Source: Anaerolineaceae bacterium (GTDB taxonomy: Bacteria > Chloroflexota > Anaerolineae > Anaerolineales > Anaerolineaceae). Taken from it: a stretch of 35,747 nt of DNA. Made by a program: the position numbers and the translations under genes. Location of the stretch: positions 1 through 35,747 of the forward strand of contig JAFGLU010000138.1 in NCBI GenBank assembly GCA_016927865.1. The letters run 5' to 3'. Below are positions 23,262 through 35,747 of the stretch, piece by piece (positions within the stretch are counted from its first letter, which is position 1; each line of letters opens with the position of its first letter). The notes under the pieces were generated by a model, which searched no databases, was not told the origin of the DNA, and saw nothing but the letters and a program-made list of their open reading frames with translations.

Positions 23262-23918
23262 TTACTGACCGAACGTGCGCGTGGCCAGATCGAAATACCA
23301 GATCGATTCATCCGTCGCTTGCAGCTGGATTCGCCCGCCTTCGTCCGCCAGGATGCGCAGCGCTCCCGCTTGAGCCGCGTGGGGATAATGGACATACTCC
23401 ACCATCTCGCGCGCGCCGTTCAGCGACGCCACAATGATCAGCCCCTCCTGCTCATTTTGGGCAGAGCTTCCCGCGAACACCAGCAGCGAGGAACCATCCT
23501 CACCGTTGCGCTGCATGTAATTCAGAATGCGCCCTTCCTCAGGCCGCACCATGCCGTCGCTGCCCTCAAAAATCCCCGCGGGCAGGTCTCCTGCGCCTGC
23601 TCCCTGCGGAGCAGCCATGTCTGGAGCCTGCGCCTGGGAGGGGTCTTTGGAGGCGGGCGCAGCCAGTCCGCTCTGCCGCATGGCTTCAGCCGTTTTGTAC
23701 ATTTTGATCTTTTCCGCCAAGCTTTCTCGCCCCTGCGCGTCGATCGCCGGGTCAAACAGCTTCTCTTCCAGGCCCTGCAAATACTCGGGCACGGGCGTTG
23801 TGTCCGCCGTCACCGCAATCACTGCCGTTTTCGGCAAGCGCGGGCTGGTAGATACTACGATGCTCACCACCACAACCAGCACCAGGATTACCGCTGCCGG
23901 GATGATCCAATTTTTCAT
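23262..23918 (-). CDS. Membrane-anchored extracytoplasmic protein of unknown function
   Basis: The 218-residue protein has an N-terminal membrane helix (about 4-24) with no lipobox or clear cleavage site. A charged helical region runs to about residue 80, a Pro/Ala/Gly-rich linker to about 110, and then a C-terminal domain with SSLLVFAGSSAQNEQEGLIIVAS and WYFDLATRTF. The last part looks like a small beta-rich domain, but I recognise no family. GAGGTTGAT precedes the ATG. It starts 16 nt after the stop of the larger secreted protein upstream, so the two are very likely co-transcribed and may act together at the cell surface. Confidence 0.75.
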   Translation of the reverse strand: MKNWIIPAAVILVLVVVVSIVVSTSPRLPKTAVIAVTADTTPVPEYLQGLEEKLFDPAIDAQGRESLAEKIKMYKTAEAMRQSGLAAPASKDPSQAQAPDMAAPQGAGAGDLPAGIFEGSDGMVRPEEGRILNYMQRNGEDGSSLLVFAGSSAQNEQEGLIIVASLNGAREMVEYVHYPHAAQAGALRILADEGGRIQLQATDESIWYFDLATRTFGQ

Positions 23919-23934
23919 ATCAACCTCGCTTCTC

Positions 23935-25035
23935 TCACCAGCGGATGTCGGTCAAGTACCTGATGTAATGGCGCGTCTTGGCGTTGCCATTCACCAGGTC
24001 GCTCAACTGCTGCCAGCCTTGCTCGGGCGTATTGTCCAAATATTCGCAACTCGGATCGTCCACCTGCTGGCAGGCTCCGTATTGGGTCATCACCCCGCGG
24101 AATTCCACAGCCTGCCCGTGATGATCATAGGCATATACGCTCATCAAATACCACTGCTCGGCATTCACCCCACTGTTGGCATAAATCTCCGGCACCGGGT
24201 ACACCGGAGGCGAGCCCCAAATGGCAAACCAGACCTGCTCATAGCTCCAAATATAGGGGTAAGACCCGCAGGTCGCCCCTGGCGCAGAAAAACGTGGGCA
24301 GCCGGGCAGCGCGCCGAAATTCAACAGTTCAAAATTGTTAGCCGAGTCGTACCCATTCATCCAGGCAATGGTATCGGTAGGATAATTCCAACTCAGTTCA
24401 ATGTCGCTGGCCCCCACCGCGCTCACCTGCCCGGAATACCGCGAATTGACCAACCAGGTGTTCACCCCGTTGACCATCTGTGCCCAGGCCCGCCCATGAT
24501 CATAAGTTACCGCGCAGTTATCGCAGTCCTCGTAGGCGTAATTGCTCGTTCCAATGCCAATGGTAACGTGCGAAAGCAAATCGGCCCCCGTGCAAAAGTA
24601 GTAACCCTTGCCAAACGCTTGCACCGCTTCTGCAATTTGCTGCATGGTCACCAGCCCGCCGCCGTAAATCTTAGTCCCCAGAATGCCGTTTTCAATTCGC
24701 GGGCGGCCAAAGTACAAGAAAACCAACGAATCCTGCGTCCCAGCGGCTTGTAAATCCTTCGTTCCGTAAGTGCAGCCCAGGTTATACAGCGTGGTCGTGT
24801 TCACCGTGCTCAAATAACGGCTGATCGAGGCAGTCGGCGGCTCGCCAGGCACCGGCGTGATGGTGACCTTGGACGGCGGTTGATTGAGGATCAGCGGGAG
24901 ATATTGCTGCGGCGGAGGCGTTGGCGTTTGTTGCAGCGGCGCCGCCTGGACCAGTTGTGTCACGCACAACCCGGCCGCCAGGAGCAGGAATCCCAACCAG
25001 GCTTGCTTCCTGCGCGGTTGAGTCGATTGTTTCAT
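23935..25035 (-). CDS. Secreted protein of unknown function (glycoside-hydrolase-like appearance not proven)
   Basis: The 366-residue protein has a cleavable signal peptide (basic start, hydrophobic core, LVQA-A site near residue 32) and a Pro/Gln linker. A compact Trp/Tyr-rich domain begins near residue 80 (NLGCTYGTKDLQAAGTQDSLVFLYFGRP). Seven cysteines occur in this domain, among them CDNC and a CQQVDDPSC segment, so disulfide bonds are likely outside the cell. A segment IELSWNYPTDTIAWMNGYD and the barrel-like alternation recall DUF1906/GH25-type barrels, but no catalytic motif can be assigned. It has a strong own promoter and GGAGG 8 nt before the ATG. It heads a unit with the two genes downstream. 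Confidence 0.75.
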   Translation of the reverse strand: MKQSTQPRRKQAWLGFLLLAAGLCVTQLVQAAPLQQTPTPPPQQYLPLILNQPPSKVTITPVPGEPPTASISRYLSTVNTTTLYNLGCTYGTKDLQAAGTQDSLVFLYFGRPRIENGILGTKIYGGGLVTMQQIAEAVQAFGKGYYFCTGADLLSHVTIGIGTSNYAYEDCDNCAVTYDHGRAWAQMVNGVNTWLVNSRYSGQVSAVGASDIELSWNYPTDTIAWMNGYDSANNFELLNFGALPGCPRFSAPGATCGSYPYIWSYEQVWFAIWGSPPVYPVPEIYANSGVNAEQWYLMSVYAYDHHGQAVEFRGVMTQYGACQQVDDPSCEYLDNTPEQGWQQLSDLVNGNAKTRHYIRYLTDIRW

Positions 25036-25080
25036 ACCAAAGACCTCCAGGCCATGATAAAGCCAAATATGATGACTTTA

Positions 25081-25109
25081 ATCGTAGACGGTTCTGGTCA
25101 GTCTGTCAA
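25081..25109 (-). promoter_or_regulatory. Consensus-like sigma-70 promoter for the secreted-protein unit
   Basis: On the minus strand TTGACA (25109-25104) and TACGAT (25086-25081) are 17 bp apart. This is the best housekeeping promoter match in the window. Transcription would start near 25074, about 40 nt before the ATG at 25035. Confidence 0.75.
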
Positions 25110-25125
25110 CCTTTATGGTATGTTC

Positions 25126-25176
25126 CACATTTCAAGGAATGAGGGCGGCTTTGCCGCCCTCATTCCTTGAAATGTG
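25126..25176. terminator. Long perfect hairpin downstream of gltBD
   Basis: Two perfect 24-nt arms (CACATTTCAAGGAATGAGGGCGGC and its complement) surround a TTT loop. It lies 35 nt after the gltD stop on the minus strand and just upstream of the promoter of the next gene. It would end gltBD transcription and insulate the neighbour. No long T-run follows. Confidence 0.6.
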
Positions 25177-25210
25177 AGATCACTCGCGCCAATTTCTAAT
25201 AAACCAACCT

Positions 25211-26701
25211 CTATCCGTGCAAGTCGGTCTTGCCCATCAGGTAGCGGTCCACCTCGCGAGCCGCGCCCCGCCCCTCGTGAATGGCCCACACCACCAGGCT
25301 CTGCCCCCGGCGCATATCCCCCGCCGAGAAGACCCCCGGAACGCTGGTGGCGAACTGCCCAAATTCCGCCTTGACGTTGCTGCGCGGGTCGCGCTCCACA
25401 CCCAACTGCCCCAGGAGCTGATCTTCAGGCCCCAAGAAGCCCATCGCCAGCAGCACCAACTGCGCCGGCCACACCTTCTCGCTGCCCGGCACCTCCCGTG
25501 GAATCATACGACCATTCTCGCGCACCCATTCCACCTGCACGGTATGAATCTCTTTCACCTGCCCGTTCTCGTCGCCCACCAAGCGCTTGGTCTGGATCAG
25601 GAACGTGCGTGGATCATCGCCAAACACCGCGATGGCCTCTTCCTGCCCATAATCGGTTTTGAGCACCTTCGGCCACTCCGGCCACGGGTTATCCGGCTGG
25701 CGCGATGTGGGCGGGCGATCGAGGATTTCAAACTGGTTCAGGCTGCGGCAGCCGTGGCGCAGCGAGGTACCCACGCAGTCGGTGCCCGTGTCGCCGCCGC
25801 CAATAACGATAACGTCCTTGCCCCGCGCCGAAATCGTCGCCGCCTCGGCATCCAGCAGCGAGCTGCCCAGCAGGTTGCGCGTATTGGCCGTCAGGAACTC
25901 CATCGCAAAATGGATGCCCTTCAGCTCGCGCCCCTCCGCAGGCAGGTCGCGCGGTTTGGTGGCTCCGCCGCACAGCACCACTGCGTCAAAATCGCGCAGC
26001 AGCTTTTCTGCGGGCAGGTCCTTGCCCACCTCGGTCTTGGTCACAAAATTCACCCCCTCGGCGGCCATCAAATCGATGCGCCGCTGCACCACCTGCTTGT
26101 CCAGTTTCATATTAGGAATGCCGTAGATCAGCAGGCCGCCAATCCGGTCAGCCCGCTCAAACACCGTCACGCTGTGCCCGGCCCGGTTGAGCAGATCGGC
26201 GCAAGCCAGCCCAGAAGGCCCCGACCCCACGATGGCCACCGTTTTACCGGTGCGCACCGCGGGCGGCTCGGGCGTGATCCAGCCCTCCGCGAAACCCTTC
26301 TCAATGATAGCCAGCTCGATGTTCTTGATCGTCACCGGCTCGTTGTTCAACCCCTCGGTGCAAGAGCCTTCGCAGGGTGCCGGGCATACTCGCCCGGTGA
26401 ACTCGGGGAAGTTGTTGGTTTTCAGCAACCGCTCCAGCGCGGGCTGCCACATGCCCCGGTAGACCAGATCGTTCCACTCGGGGATCAGGTTGTGAATGGG
26501 GCAGCCCGCCGCCATGCCGTTGAGCAGCTTGCCCGTGTGGCAGAAGGGGATGCCGCAATCCATGCAGCGCGCGCCTTGCGTGCGCAGTTTCTCCTCGGCA
26601 AAAGGTTTGTGAAATTCCTTCCAATGTAAAATCCGCTCTTGCGGCGGCAGGTCCGCCGGAAGCTCGCGCTCAAATTCCATGAAGCCGGTTGGTTTTGCCA
26701 T
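25211..26701 (-). CDS. gltD: Glutamate synthase (NADPH) small subunit
   Basis: The 496-residue protein has the GltD layout. The N-terminal Fe-S region has cysteines in [20 protein letters not shown] and [16 protein letters not shown]-binding Rossmann motif [13 protein letters not shown] and [16 protein letters not shown] follow, and the NADPH-binding motif is [13 protein letters not shown]-terminal [19 protein letters not shown] motif closes the protein. It takes electrons from NADPH and passes them to GltB for conversion of glutamine plus 2-oxoglutarate to two glutamates. It starts 13 nt after the gltB stop, forming a gltBD operon. The family call is secure, although related small-subunit-like proteins exist; the gltB neighbour settles the role. 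Confidence 0.96.
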   Translation of the reverse strand: MAKPTGFMEFERELPADLPPQERILHWKEFHKPFAEEKLRTQGARCMDCGIPFCHTGKLLNGMAAGCPIHNLIPEWNDLVYRGMWQPALERLLKTNNFPEFTGRVCPAPCEGSCTEGLNNEPVTIKNIELAIIEKGFAEGWITPEPPAVRTGKTVAIVGSGPSGLACADLLNRAGHSVTVFERADRIGGLLIYGIPNMKLDKQVVQRRIDLMAAEGVNFVTKTEVGKDLPAEKLLRDFDAVVLCGGATKPRDLPAEGRELKGIHFAMEFLTANTRNLLGSSLLDAEAATISARGKDVIVIGGGDTGTDCVGTSLRHGCRSLNQFEILDRPPTSRQPDNPWPEWPKVLKTDYGQEEAIAVFGDDPRTFLIQTKRLVGDENGQVKEIHTVQVEWVRENGRMIPREVPGSEKVWPAQLVLLAMGFLGPEDQLLGQLGVERDPRSNVKAEFGQFATSVPGVFSAGDMRRGQSLVVWAIHEGRGAAREVDRYLMGKTDLHG

Positions 26702-26714
26702 GATGCACCTCTAA

Positions 26715-31352
<4,638 letters not shown>

Positions 31353-31483
31353 AAGTAAATACGCTCCTCAGCGTGGAATGTCACATTGGGGGGATCAGTC
31401 TTGCGCCCTGGGAACGTCTGCCGGCCTGCCGAGAGAGTTCCTGGATACGCTATCGGGCATGTGCTTTTAAGAATAATTGGGGG

Positions 31484-31511
31484 ATTATATCACGTTTTTT
31501 TGGATTGCAAG
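31484..31511 (-). promoter_or_regulatory. Putative promoter of gltBD
   Basis: On the minus strand TATAAT (31489-31484) is preceded by CTTGCA (31511-31506) with a 16-bp spacer. The resulting leader of about 120 nt contains a possible hairpin with outer arms GGAAC and GTTCC (31441-31407 region). No known riboswitch was recognised in it. Confidence 0.5.
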
Positions 31512-31632
31512 GGTAAATTCGGAAGAATTTTACAAGAATATATCCGAAACCGGAAGAATAGAGCGCTCCCACCCCCGTTTATGTTCAAACACACCTCCCC
31601 GTGGCGGCACGGGGATTAGCCGACGGCCTGAC

Positions 31633-31696
31633 GTAGGTCGGGTTGAGCGAATCGCCCCTGCCCCACGCCTACCCACCTCGCAGCGAAACCCGACAT
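31633..31696. repeat. GTAGGTCGGGTT-type dispersed palindrome
   Basis: GTAGGTCGGGTTGAGCG and CAGCGAAACCCGACAT are the outer arms, with a short GC-rich interior. It resembles 8436-8500. A further CCGGGTTTCGAGCGC fragment (31710-31724) follows. This gap between gltB and the WD40-like gene (31353-31873) otherwise holds only the promoters noted and no convincing gene. Confidence 0.55.
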
Positions 31697-31822
31697 CTTT
31701 TCACAGATGCCGGGTTTCGAGCGCTGCCCACCTCTCTTCGTAGCGGCACGGGAAGGTGCTCAAAATGATTAGTGCAAGCGGAACCCGAACAGCCATTCCG
31801 CACACCTACTCGCTGGTTTGTA

Positions 31823-31828
31823 TATAAT
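31823..31828 (+). promoter_or_regulatory. -10 box for the WD40-like lipoprotein gene
   Basis: A perfect TATAAT inside TTTGTATATAATCA lies 45 nt before the ATG at 31874. The -35 region is not recognisable. Confidence 0.45.
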
Positions 31829-31873
31829 CATTTAGGGGCTGGACCTAATCTTTCTCGCTCTAAGGATCGCAAA

Positions 31874-34024
31874 ATGAGAACCTGCCACAGGAAAAACAGA
31901 CTCACCGCTTCTCTCGCCGCGCTATGCCTGTGCAGCCTGCTCTTATCCGCCTGCGCCGCCCCCCAAACGCCCACTAGCACGCCGCCGCCCACCGCCGCCT
32001 CCACCTTCACCCCCTTGCCCCAACCCACCGCCACCAGCACCCCTGCCCTTTCGCCATCTAAAACGCGCACCCCGCGGCCTACCCAAACCAGCACCCCCAC
32101 CCTTCCCCCCACTCAAACCCTCGTCCCCTCCCTCACGCCCCCGCCCAATGCATTCACCCTTTCGGTGAGCAACATTCGCAGCATCACCCAACTCGGCAAA
32201 TGGGGGAAAGGCACGCCCACCACCACCGCCTGGTCCCACGACGGGCGCGCGCTGGCTGTCGCAACCCACCTGGGGGTCTACCTGTTTGACGCAAACACCC
32301 TGACCCAATTGCGCTTCATCAACACCGGCGAAGCAGTACACCGCATCGCCTTCAGCCCCGATGGCCTCACCCTGGCCGCCGCCGGCCAACAGGTCAGACT
32401 CTGGGACGTGGCCACCGGACGCCTAATTCAAACCCTCGCCGGAGAAATCTACGGCTGGTTTCCCTGGGTGGCCTTCAGCCCAGGCGGAACTATGCTCGCC
32501 GCGCTCGGCATCGACGGCTCCCCCGGCGACCCGCCCTGCAATCTATACATCTGGAATGCCCAGACCGGAGACACGGAGTATCTCGACGCCAACGGTTTCT
32601 GCGGAAATTACGACAGCCTGTCTTTCAGCCCCGATGGCAAATACATCGTTCGCACAGATTACGAAAACCGCATTCTTCTCTTTCTGAACACCGCCACAGG
32701 CGAGCGCATCGAAGCCTCTCGAGAATTGCTGGGTGTCTTTGCCCCCACACCCACCTCCGATGGAAAGCTGCTCATCGCCGGCCCCTACATTCTGGATGCC
32801 ACGGCCCTCGAGCTGCACACCCGCGACTACTACAACAAGCCTTCCATCATCACCTCGGACGGAAAAACGTGGATTCGCGAAGGCGACTGGAATCAAGCAG
32901 CCCAGACCTATGAAACCCTCTTCTGGAACCTGGAAACCGATCAGGCGCGCTTTACGCTTTCCGAAGCAGGCGACTTTGGCGCGAATTCTCTAAGCCCCGA
33001 TGGCTCCGAACTGGTCACTTTCACTCAGAGCGGCATCCGCTTTTGGAACGCCGAAACCGGCGCCCCCACCCGCCAGATACCCTGGGACAGCCGTGTCACC
33101 GCCATCACCTTTGGGCCGCTGTCCATCCCGACGACAACCGTTCAATTCGCCCTGTTCGCCGCCAACTACCAGGGCCAAGTGCGCATCATCGACCCACAAA
33201 GCGGGCAGATTGTCACCGAGTACGCCATCACCAGCGCTCCAATCATCAATATCGCCATCCATCCCAACGGAAAGCTACTCGGCTTCACCGTGGCCGAAGA
33301 CAAAGCGGTGCGCCTCTCGATGTACAACCTGGAAGAAGAAGCAAAAGAAGATGTCGAAATCGTCATTCCCATCTTCCCCCCCGATCCCATTCACACATGG
33401 GGCCTGGCCTTCAGCCAGGACGGAGAGGCCGTCGCCGTAAACCCCATCCAGTTTGCCACCATACAGGCCTGGAACATCCACACCGGAGAAAGCCTGCCCA
33501 ACCCGGGCGCAAAAACCTGGTTCTACGGCGCAGACCTGGCGGCCTTCCCCAACAACCACCGCGTAGAGATGAAAGCCAACCAGACGCGAATCGTTGATGC
33601 CTTCACCGGCGACATTCTCTCCTCCATTGACGACTCCGCCTCCTTCGAGTGCTGCGACCGGGTAAACTACGCCGTCAGCGCCGATTACCGCTACCTGGCG
33701 GTTGGCTGCGGCCGCTTAGATTTGCCCATCTGGAACATCCCCGAAAACCGGCTGGAGTTCGTCCTGGAAGATCACGTCATGCCCGGAGGGGATGGGTGCT
33801 GTGGCAACATCGCCGATATCGCCTTCAGCCCGCACGGTCACCTGCTGGCCTCCGCAGGCTACGATGAAACCCTTCGCTTCTGGGACGCCGCTAAAGGCCA
33901 ATTGCTGCTCACCATCCTGGAGCACAACGCCCCCATCACCGATATCGTCTTCTCCGCCGACGGCCGCTACCTGGCTTCCACCAGCCACGACGGCACCCTC
34001 CGCCTGTGGGGCCTCGCGCAATAA
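31874..34024 (+). CDS. WD40-like beta-propeller lipoprotein
   Basis: From the ATG at 31874 the protein has 716 residues. An in-frame ATG at 31772 would bury the signal peptide and crosses the promoter. Lipobox LLSAC (Cys27) is followed by a Pro/Thr-rich linker to about 95. WD40-type repeats then run from about 110 to the end. The clearest are HRIAFSPDGLTLAAAGQQVRLWD, DIAFSPHGHLLASAGYDETLRFWD and DIVFSADGRYLASTSHDGTLRLW. The repeat spacing is irregular in the middle (about 260-560), where degenerate blades with CCD and CCG cysteine pairs occur. Such propellers act as protein-interaction platforms; a partner cannot be named. It is flanked by repeats and a tRNA gene and stands alone. Confidence 0.85.
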   Translation: MRTCHRKNRLTASLAALCLCSLLLSACAAPQTPTSTPPPTAASTFTPLPQPTATSTPALSPSKTRTPRPTQTSTPTLPPTQTLVPSLTPPPNAFTLSVSNIRSITQLGKWGKGTPTTTAWSHDGRALAVATHLGVYLFDANTLTQLRFINTGEAVHRIAFSPDGLTLAAAGQQVRLWDVATGRLIQTLAGEIYGWFPWVAFSPGGTMLAALGIDGSPGDPPCNLYIWNAQTGDTEYLDANGFCGNYDSLSFSPDGKYIVRTDYENRILLFLNTATGERIEASRELLGVFAPTPTSDGKLLIAGPYILDATALELHTRDYYNKPSIITSDGKTWIREGDWNQAAQTYETLFWNLETDQARFTLSEAGDFGANSLSPDGSELVTFTQSGIRFWNAETGAPTRQIPWDSRVTAITFGPLSIPTTTVQFALFAANYQGQVRIIDPQSGQIVTEYAITSAPIINIAIHPNGKLLGFTVAEDKAVRLSMYNLEEEAKEDVEIVIPIFPPDPIHTWGLAFSQDGEAVAVNPIQFATIQAWNIHTGESLPNPGAKTWFYGADLAAFPNNHRVEMKANQTRIVDAFTGDILSSIDDSASFECCDRVNYAVSADYRYLAVGCGRLDLPIWNIPENRLEFVLEDHVMPGGDGCCGNIADIAFSPHGHLLASAGYDETLRFWDAAKGQLLLTILEHNAPITDIVFSADGRYLASTSHDGTLRLWGLAQ

Positions 34025-34089
34025 ACGTCTCCCCCAAATCGCCCGCAAAAGACCACCATCTTCCCTCTTCAAAAATCGTCGACCTTTGG

Positions 34090-34095
34090 TATAAT
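34090..34095 (+). promoter_or_regulatory. -10 box of the tRNA-Gly gene
   Basis: TATAAT lies 11 nt before the mature tRNA 5' end at 34107. A convincing -35 box was not seen. Confidence 0.5.
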
Positions 34096-34106
34096 AACCA
34101 GCACAC

Positions 34107-34178
34107 GCGGGTGTGGCCAAGTGGTAAGGCAATAGCTTCCCAAGCTATTATTCGTGGGTTCGAATCCCATCACCCGCT
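34107..34178 (+). tRNA. tRNA-Gly (anticodon CCC)
   Basis: A full cloverleaf of 72 nt is visible. The acceptor stem is GCGGGTG/CACCCGC and the D arm is GCC...GGC. The anticodon arm is ATAGC-TTCCCAA-GCTAT with anticodon CCC, and the T arm contains GTTCGAAT-type TTCGAAT. The discriminator base is T. The 3' CCA is not encoded and must be added after transcription. It decodes GGG. It is much too short to be tRNA-Sec. Confidence 0.95.
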
Positions 34179-34185
34179 CAAATAT

Positions 34186-34211
34186 AAAGCGCTCCAGATT
34201 GGAGCGCTTTT
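34186..34211 (+). terminator. Intrinsic terminator of the tRNA-Gly gene
   Basis: A perfect 11-bp stem AAAGCGCTCCA/TGGAGCGCTTT with loop GAT is followed by one further T. It lies 8 nt after the tRNA. Confidence 0.88.
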
Positions 34212-34270
34212 CGCAATTTAAAATTGTTACCCTCCGCGCACTCTGCGCCTCAGCGGTTCCTCCCCTCCCC

Positions 34271-34422
34271 GTAGGCCGGGAATCCCTTCCCGGCATCTTC
34301 TCCCCCAACCCCCGCGGGAATGGATTCCCGCGCTACGAAGAAAAACCCTCCTCGAATTCTGCCATTCGTTCATTCGTGTCCTATTCGTGGACGGTCCTGT
34401 ACGGGCAATTCATGAATTGCCC
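34271..34422. repeat. Cluster of dispersed palindromic repeats
   Basis: Four modules stand side by side. The first is GTAGGCCGGGAATCCCTTCCCGGC with ATCTTC (34271-34300). The second is a minus-strand copy, GTAGCGCGGGAATCCATTCC (34336-34311). The third is a half copy of the ATTCGTGTCC...TTCGTGGACGGT repeat seen at 19435-19492 (about 34362-34395). The fourth is a 20-bp perfect palindrome GGGCAATTCATGAATTGCCC (34403-34422). No gene is seen in 34212-34512. Confidence 0.65.
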
Positions 34423-34512
34423 CCCACGGCATTGCGCCCCCCTTCCTCCCCGCCGCGTTTATAATAGACTCATCCAGGATCGCCCTTTCACCCCTTCCTG
34501 CCGGAGCTGTGG

Positions 34513-34803
34513 ATGCCCCCCTTGCGCATTGCCGCCTCTTGCGCCTTTGGCCCCAATTCCTCCCAGGTGCTCAAGCGCCGCATCGAAGCGGTCCTGCGCA
34601 AACACCACCTCACCGCCGAAGTCTTCGTCGCCGACCACATCCTCGATGACGACGATTATGACCTCGTCATCACCTCCCAGGAACTGGCCGGAGCCTATAT
34701 GATGAAGGACAAGCCCGTGGTGGTCATCAGCAACTTCTTCGCCACGCACGAAATCGAACGCAAAGGCATCCCCATCCTCCTGGAACTGCTGCAACGAAAC
34801 TAA
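34513..34803 (+). CDS. Orphan PTS EIIB-like protein (SgaB/GatB type)
   Basis: The 96-residue protein fits the small EIIB domain of lactate/ascorbate/galactitol-type PTS systems. A first strand LRIAASC ends in Cys10 and is followed by C-A-F-G-P-N-S-S, matching the phosphocysteine loop CxxGxxSS, then a helix LKRRIEAVLRKHHL. DYDLVITSQELA and KPVVVISNFF strands and a C-terminal helix complete the expected fold. In PTS, this Cys is phosphorylated by EIIA and gives phosphate to the sugar in EIIC. No EIIA, EIIC, HPr or EI gene is nearby, so partners are unknown and a non-transport role is possible. A HAD phosphatase gene follows 16 nt downstream in the same direction. Confidence 0.68.
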   Translation: MPPLRIAASCAFGPNSSQVLKRRIEAVLRKHHLTAEVFVADHILDDDDYDLVITSQELAGAYMMKDKPVVVISNFFATHEIERKGIPILLELLQRN

Positions 34804-34819
34804 CTTCAAAGGAACCCTC

Positions 34820-35620
34820 ATGCTCCCACCCCTCGAACGATTGAAACAAACCCGTTGCTTCCTCCTCGACATGGACGGCACCTTCTACCTCGGCGGCAAG
34901 CTCCTCCCCGGCGCCCTCGATTTTATCGCCCTCCTCGACCAGCGCCACATCCCCTACGTCTTCCTCACCAACAACTCCTCGCGCACCCGCCGCGAGTACG
35001 CCGAAAAAATCCGCGGCATGGGCCTGGACGTGCCCGAAGAGCGCATCTTCACCTCCGGCGAGGCCACCGCCCTCTACCTGCAAGCCCGCAGCCCCGCTGC
35101 CCGCCTCTACGTGGTCGGCACCCCCGCCCTCGAGCGCGAGTTCACCGATCACGGCTTCACCCTCACCCCCCACCAGCCCGATTACGCCGTGCTCGGCTTC
35201 GACACCACCCTCACCTACGAAAAACTGCGCATCCTCTGCGAACTGCTGGCCGCCGGCGTGCCCTACATCGCCACCCACCCCGACATCAACTGCCCCACCG
35301 AAACCGGCTACATGCCCGACACCGGCGCCATGATCGAACTGGTGGCCGCCTCCACCGGCCGCCGCCCTGATGTCATCATCGGCAAGCCCCACCCACCCAT
35401 CGTCGCCGCCATCGCCGCCCGCGCAGGGCTGCCCATCGATCAAATGTGCATGGTCGGCGACCGCCTCTACACCGACATCGCCCTGGGCCGCACTGGCATC
35501 CTCACCGTGCTGGTGCTCAGTGGCGAAACCTCTCCCGCCGACCTGCCCGGTTCGCCTCACCAGCCCGATTTCATCATGGAAAATCTGGGCCACCTGGCCC
35601 AAACATTGCAAAGAATTTAA
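34820..35620 (+). CDS. HAD-IIA family sugar-phosphatase-like hydrolase (NagD-like)
   Basis: The 266-residue protein has all HAD motifs: nucleophile motif LLDMDGTFYLGG near residue 19, motif II VFLTNNSS, the Lys in IIGKPHPP and the motif IV acidic pair in MVGDRLYTDIALG. The insertion between motifs II and III is the large C2 cap typical of NagD, AraL and p-nitrophenylphosphatases. These enzymes remove phosphate from nucleotides or sugar phosphates. AAAGGA lies well placed before the ATG. It follows the EIIB-like gene by 16 nt, so a joint function with phosphorylated sugars is possible but inferred. A very long hairpin follows. Confidence 0.9.
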   Translation: MLPPLERLKQTRCFLLDMDGTFYLGGKLLPGALDFIALLDQRHIPYVFLTNNSSRTRREYAEKIRGMGLDVPEERIFTSGEATALYLQARSPAARLYVVGTPALEREFTDHGFTLTPHQPDYAVLGFDTTLTYEKLRILCELLAAGVPYIATHPDINCPTETGYMPDTGAMIELVAASTGRRPDVIIGKPHPPIVAAIAARAGLPIDQMCMVGDRLYTDIALGRTGILTVLVLSGETSPADLPGSPHQPDFIMENLGHLAQTLQRI

Positions 35621-35680
35621 TTCGCTGCAAAATTGCCTTTCGCAATTCGCTAAGTACCTATCCGAAAATTCGGAAGGAAA

Positions 35681-35733
35681 GCGATTTTGAGGTTGTTGCG
35701 CGTGCGAAGCACGCGCAACAACCTCAAAATCGC
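35681..35733. terminator. Long perfect hairpin after the HAD hydrolase gene
   Basis: Two perfect 25-nt arms (GCGATTTTGAGGTTGTTGCG... and complement) enclose a GAA loop. It lies 60 nt after the stop at 35620. Like the elements at 7151 and 25126 it has no T-run, so termination is inferred from position. Short hairpins TCCGAAAATTCGGA (35661-35674) and AATTGCCTTTCGCAATT (35631-35647) precede it. Confidence 0.55.
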
Positions 35734-35747
35734 AAACCTCACCAATA

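Noticed and set aside
25217-26629. A 470-codon open frame antisense to gltD
   Set aside because: Shadow frame opposite a conserved gene; no recognisable protein features.
31407-31441. Known riboswitch before gltB
   Set aside because: Only a short stem is visible and no conserved core of a known class was recognised.
34107-34178. Possible tRNA-Sec (selC)
   Set aside because: The tRNA is 72 nt with a short variable loop and anticodon CCC; tRNA-Sec needs a UCA anticodon and a long extra arm.

Overview
The window reads as chromosomal DNA of a GC-rich bacterium, most likely a member of the Chloroflexota (Anaerolineae-like). This is an inference from gene content. Eight predicted lipoproteins carry long Pro/Thr-rich linkers after the lipobox Cys. 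LysM-M23 envelope enzymes are triplicated, DUF3048 and DUF4349 proteins are present, and a bacterial inositol-3-phosphate synthase lies at the left edge. No phage, transposase, CRISPR array or plasmid gene was seen.

Layout. 1-264: end of an inositol-3-phosphate synthase gene, with a terminator. 361-7145: envelope block with a polysaccharide-deacetylase-like lipoprotein, three paralogous LysM-M23 lipoproteins and an oppositely oriented serine beta-lactamase-like lipoprotein. 7224-8314 (minus): OsmC-family protein preceded by a two-domain protein disulfide oxidoreductase. 8548-9421 (minus): ECF sigma factor with a small zinc-type anti-sigma factor. 9487-13581 (minus): tsaD, an M24 peptidase, selA and a small membrane protein. 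13771-19393 (plus): SAM-I riboswitch, metH and a homocysteine methyltransferase/MTHFR fusion. 19641-22702 (plus): DUF3048 lipoprotein, metallophosphoesterase, DUF4349 lipoprotein. 22793-25035 (minus): three proteins of unknown function. 25211-31352 (minus): gltD and gltB. 31874-34024: WD40-like lipoprotein. 34107-34178: tRNA-Gly(CCC). 34513-35620: orphan PTS EIIB-like protein and a NagD-type HAD hydrolase.

The main discovery is at 7643-8314. The disulfide oxidoreductase has an in-frame TGA exactly where the first Cys of its second CPYC motif belongs, making it U-P-Y-C. The frame continues to a natural end after the TGA. A perfect 7-bp hairpin with a CGUGCU loop sits 10 nt after the TGA, which fits a bacterial SECIS element. 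selA, the selenocysteine synthase gene, lies about 3.5 kb away on the same strand. I conclude this is a selenoprotein that a standard caller would split into two genes or miss.

Other points of note: all three M23 domains lack the usual first zinc-ligand His but share a displaced GGPH histidine. The serine hydrolase has altered SDN and KTG motifs. Several intergenic regions carry long perfect inverted repeats or REP-like dispersed palindromes. Some lipoprotein genes appear to have leaderless or near-leaderless promoters.
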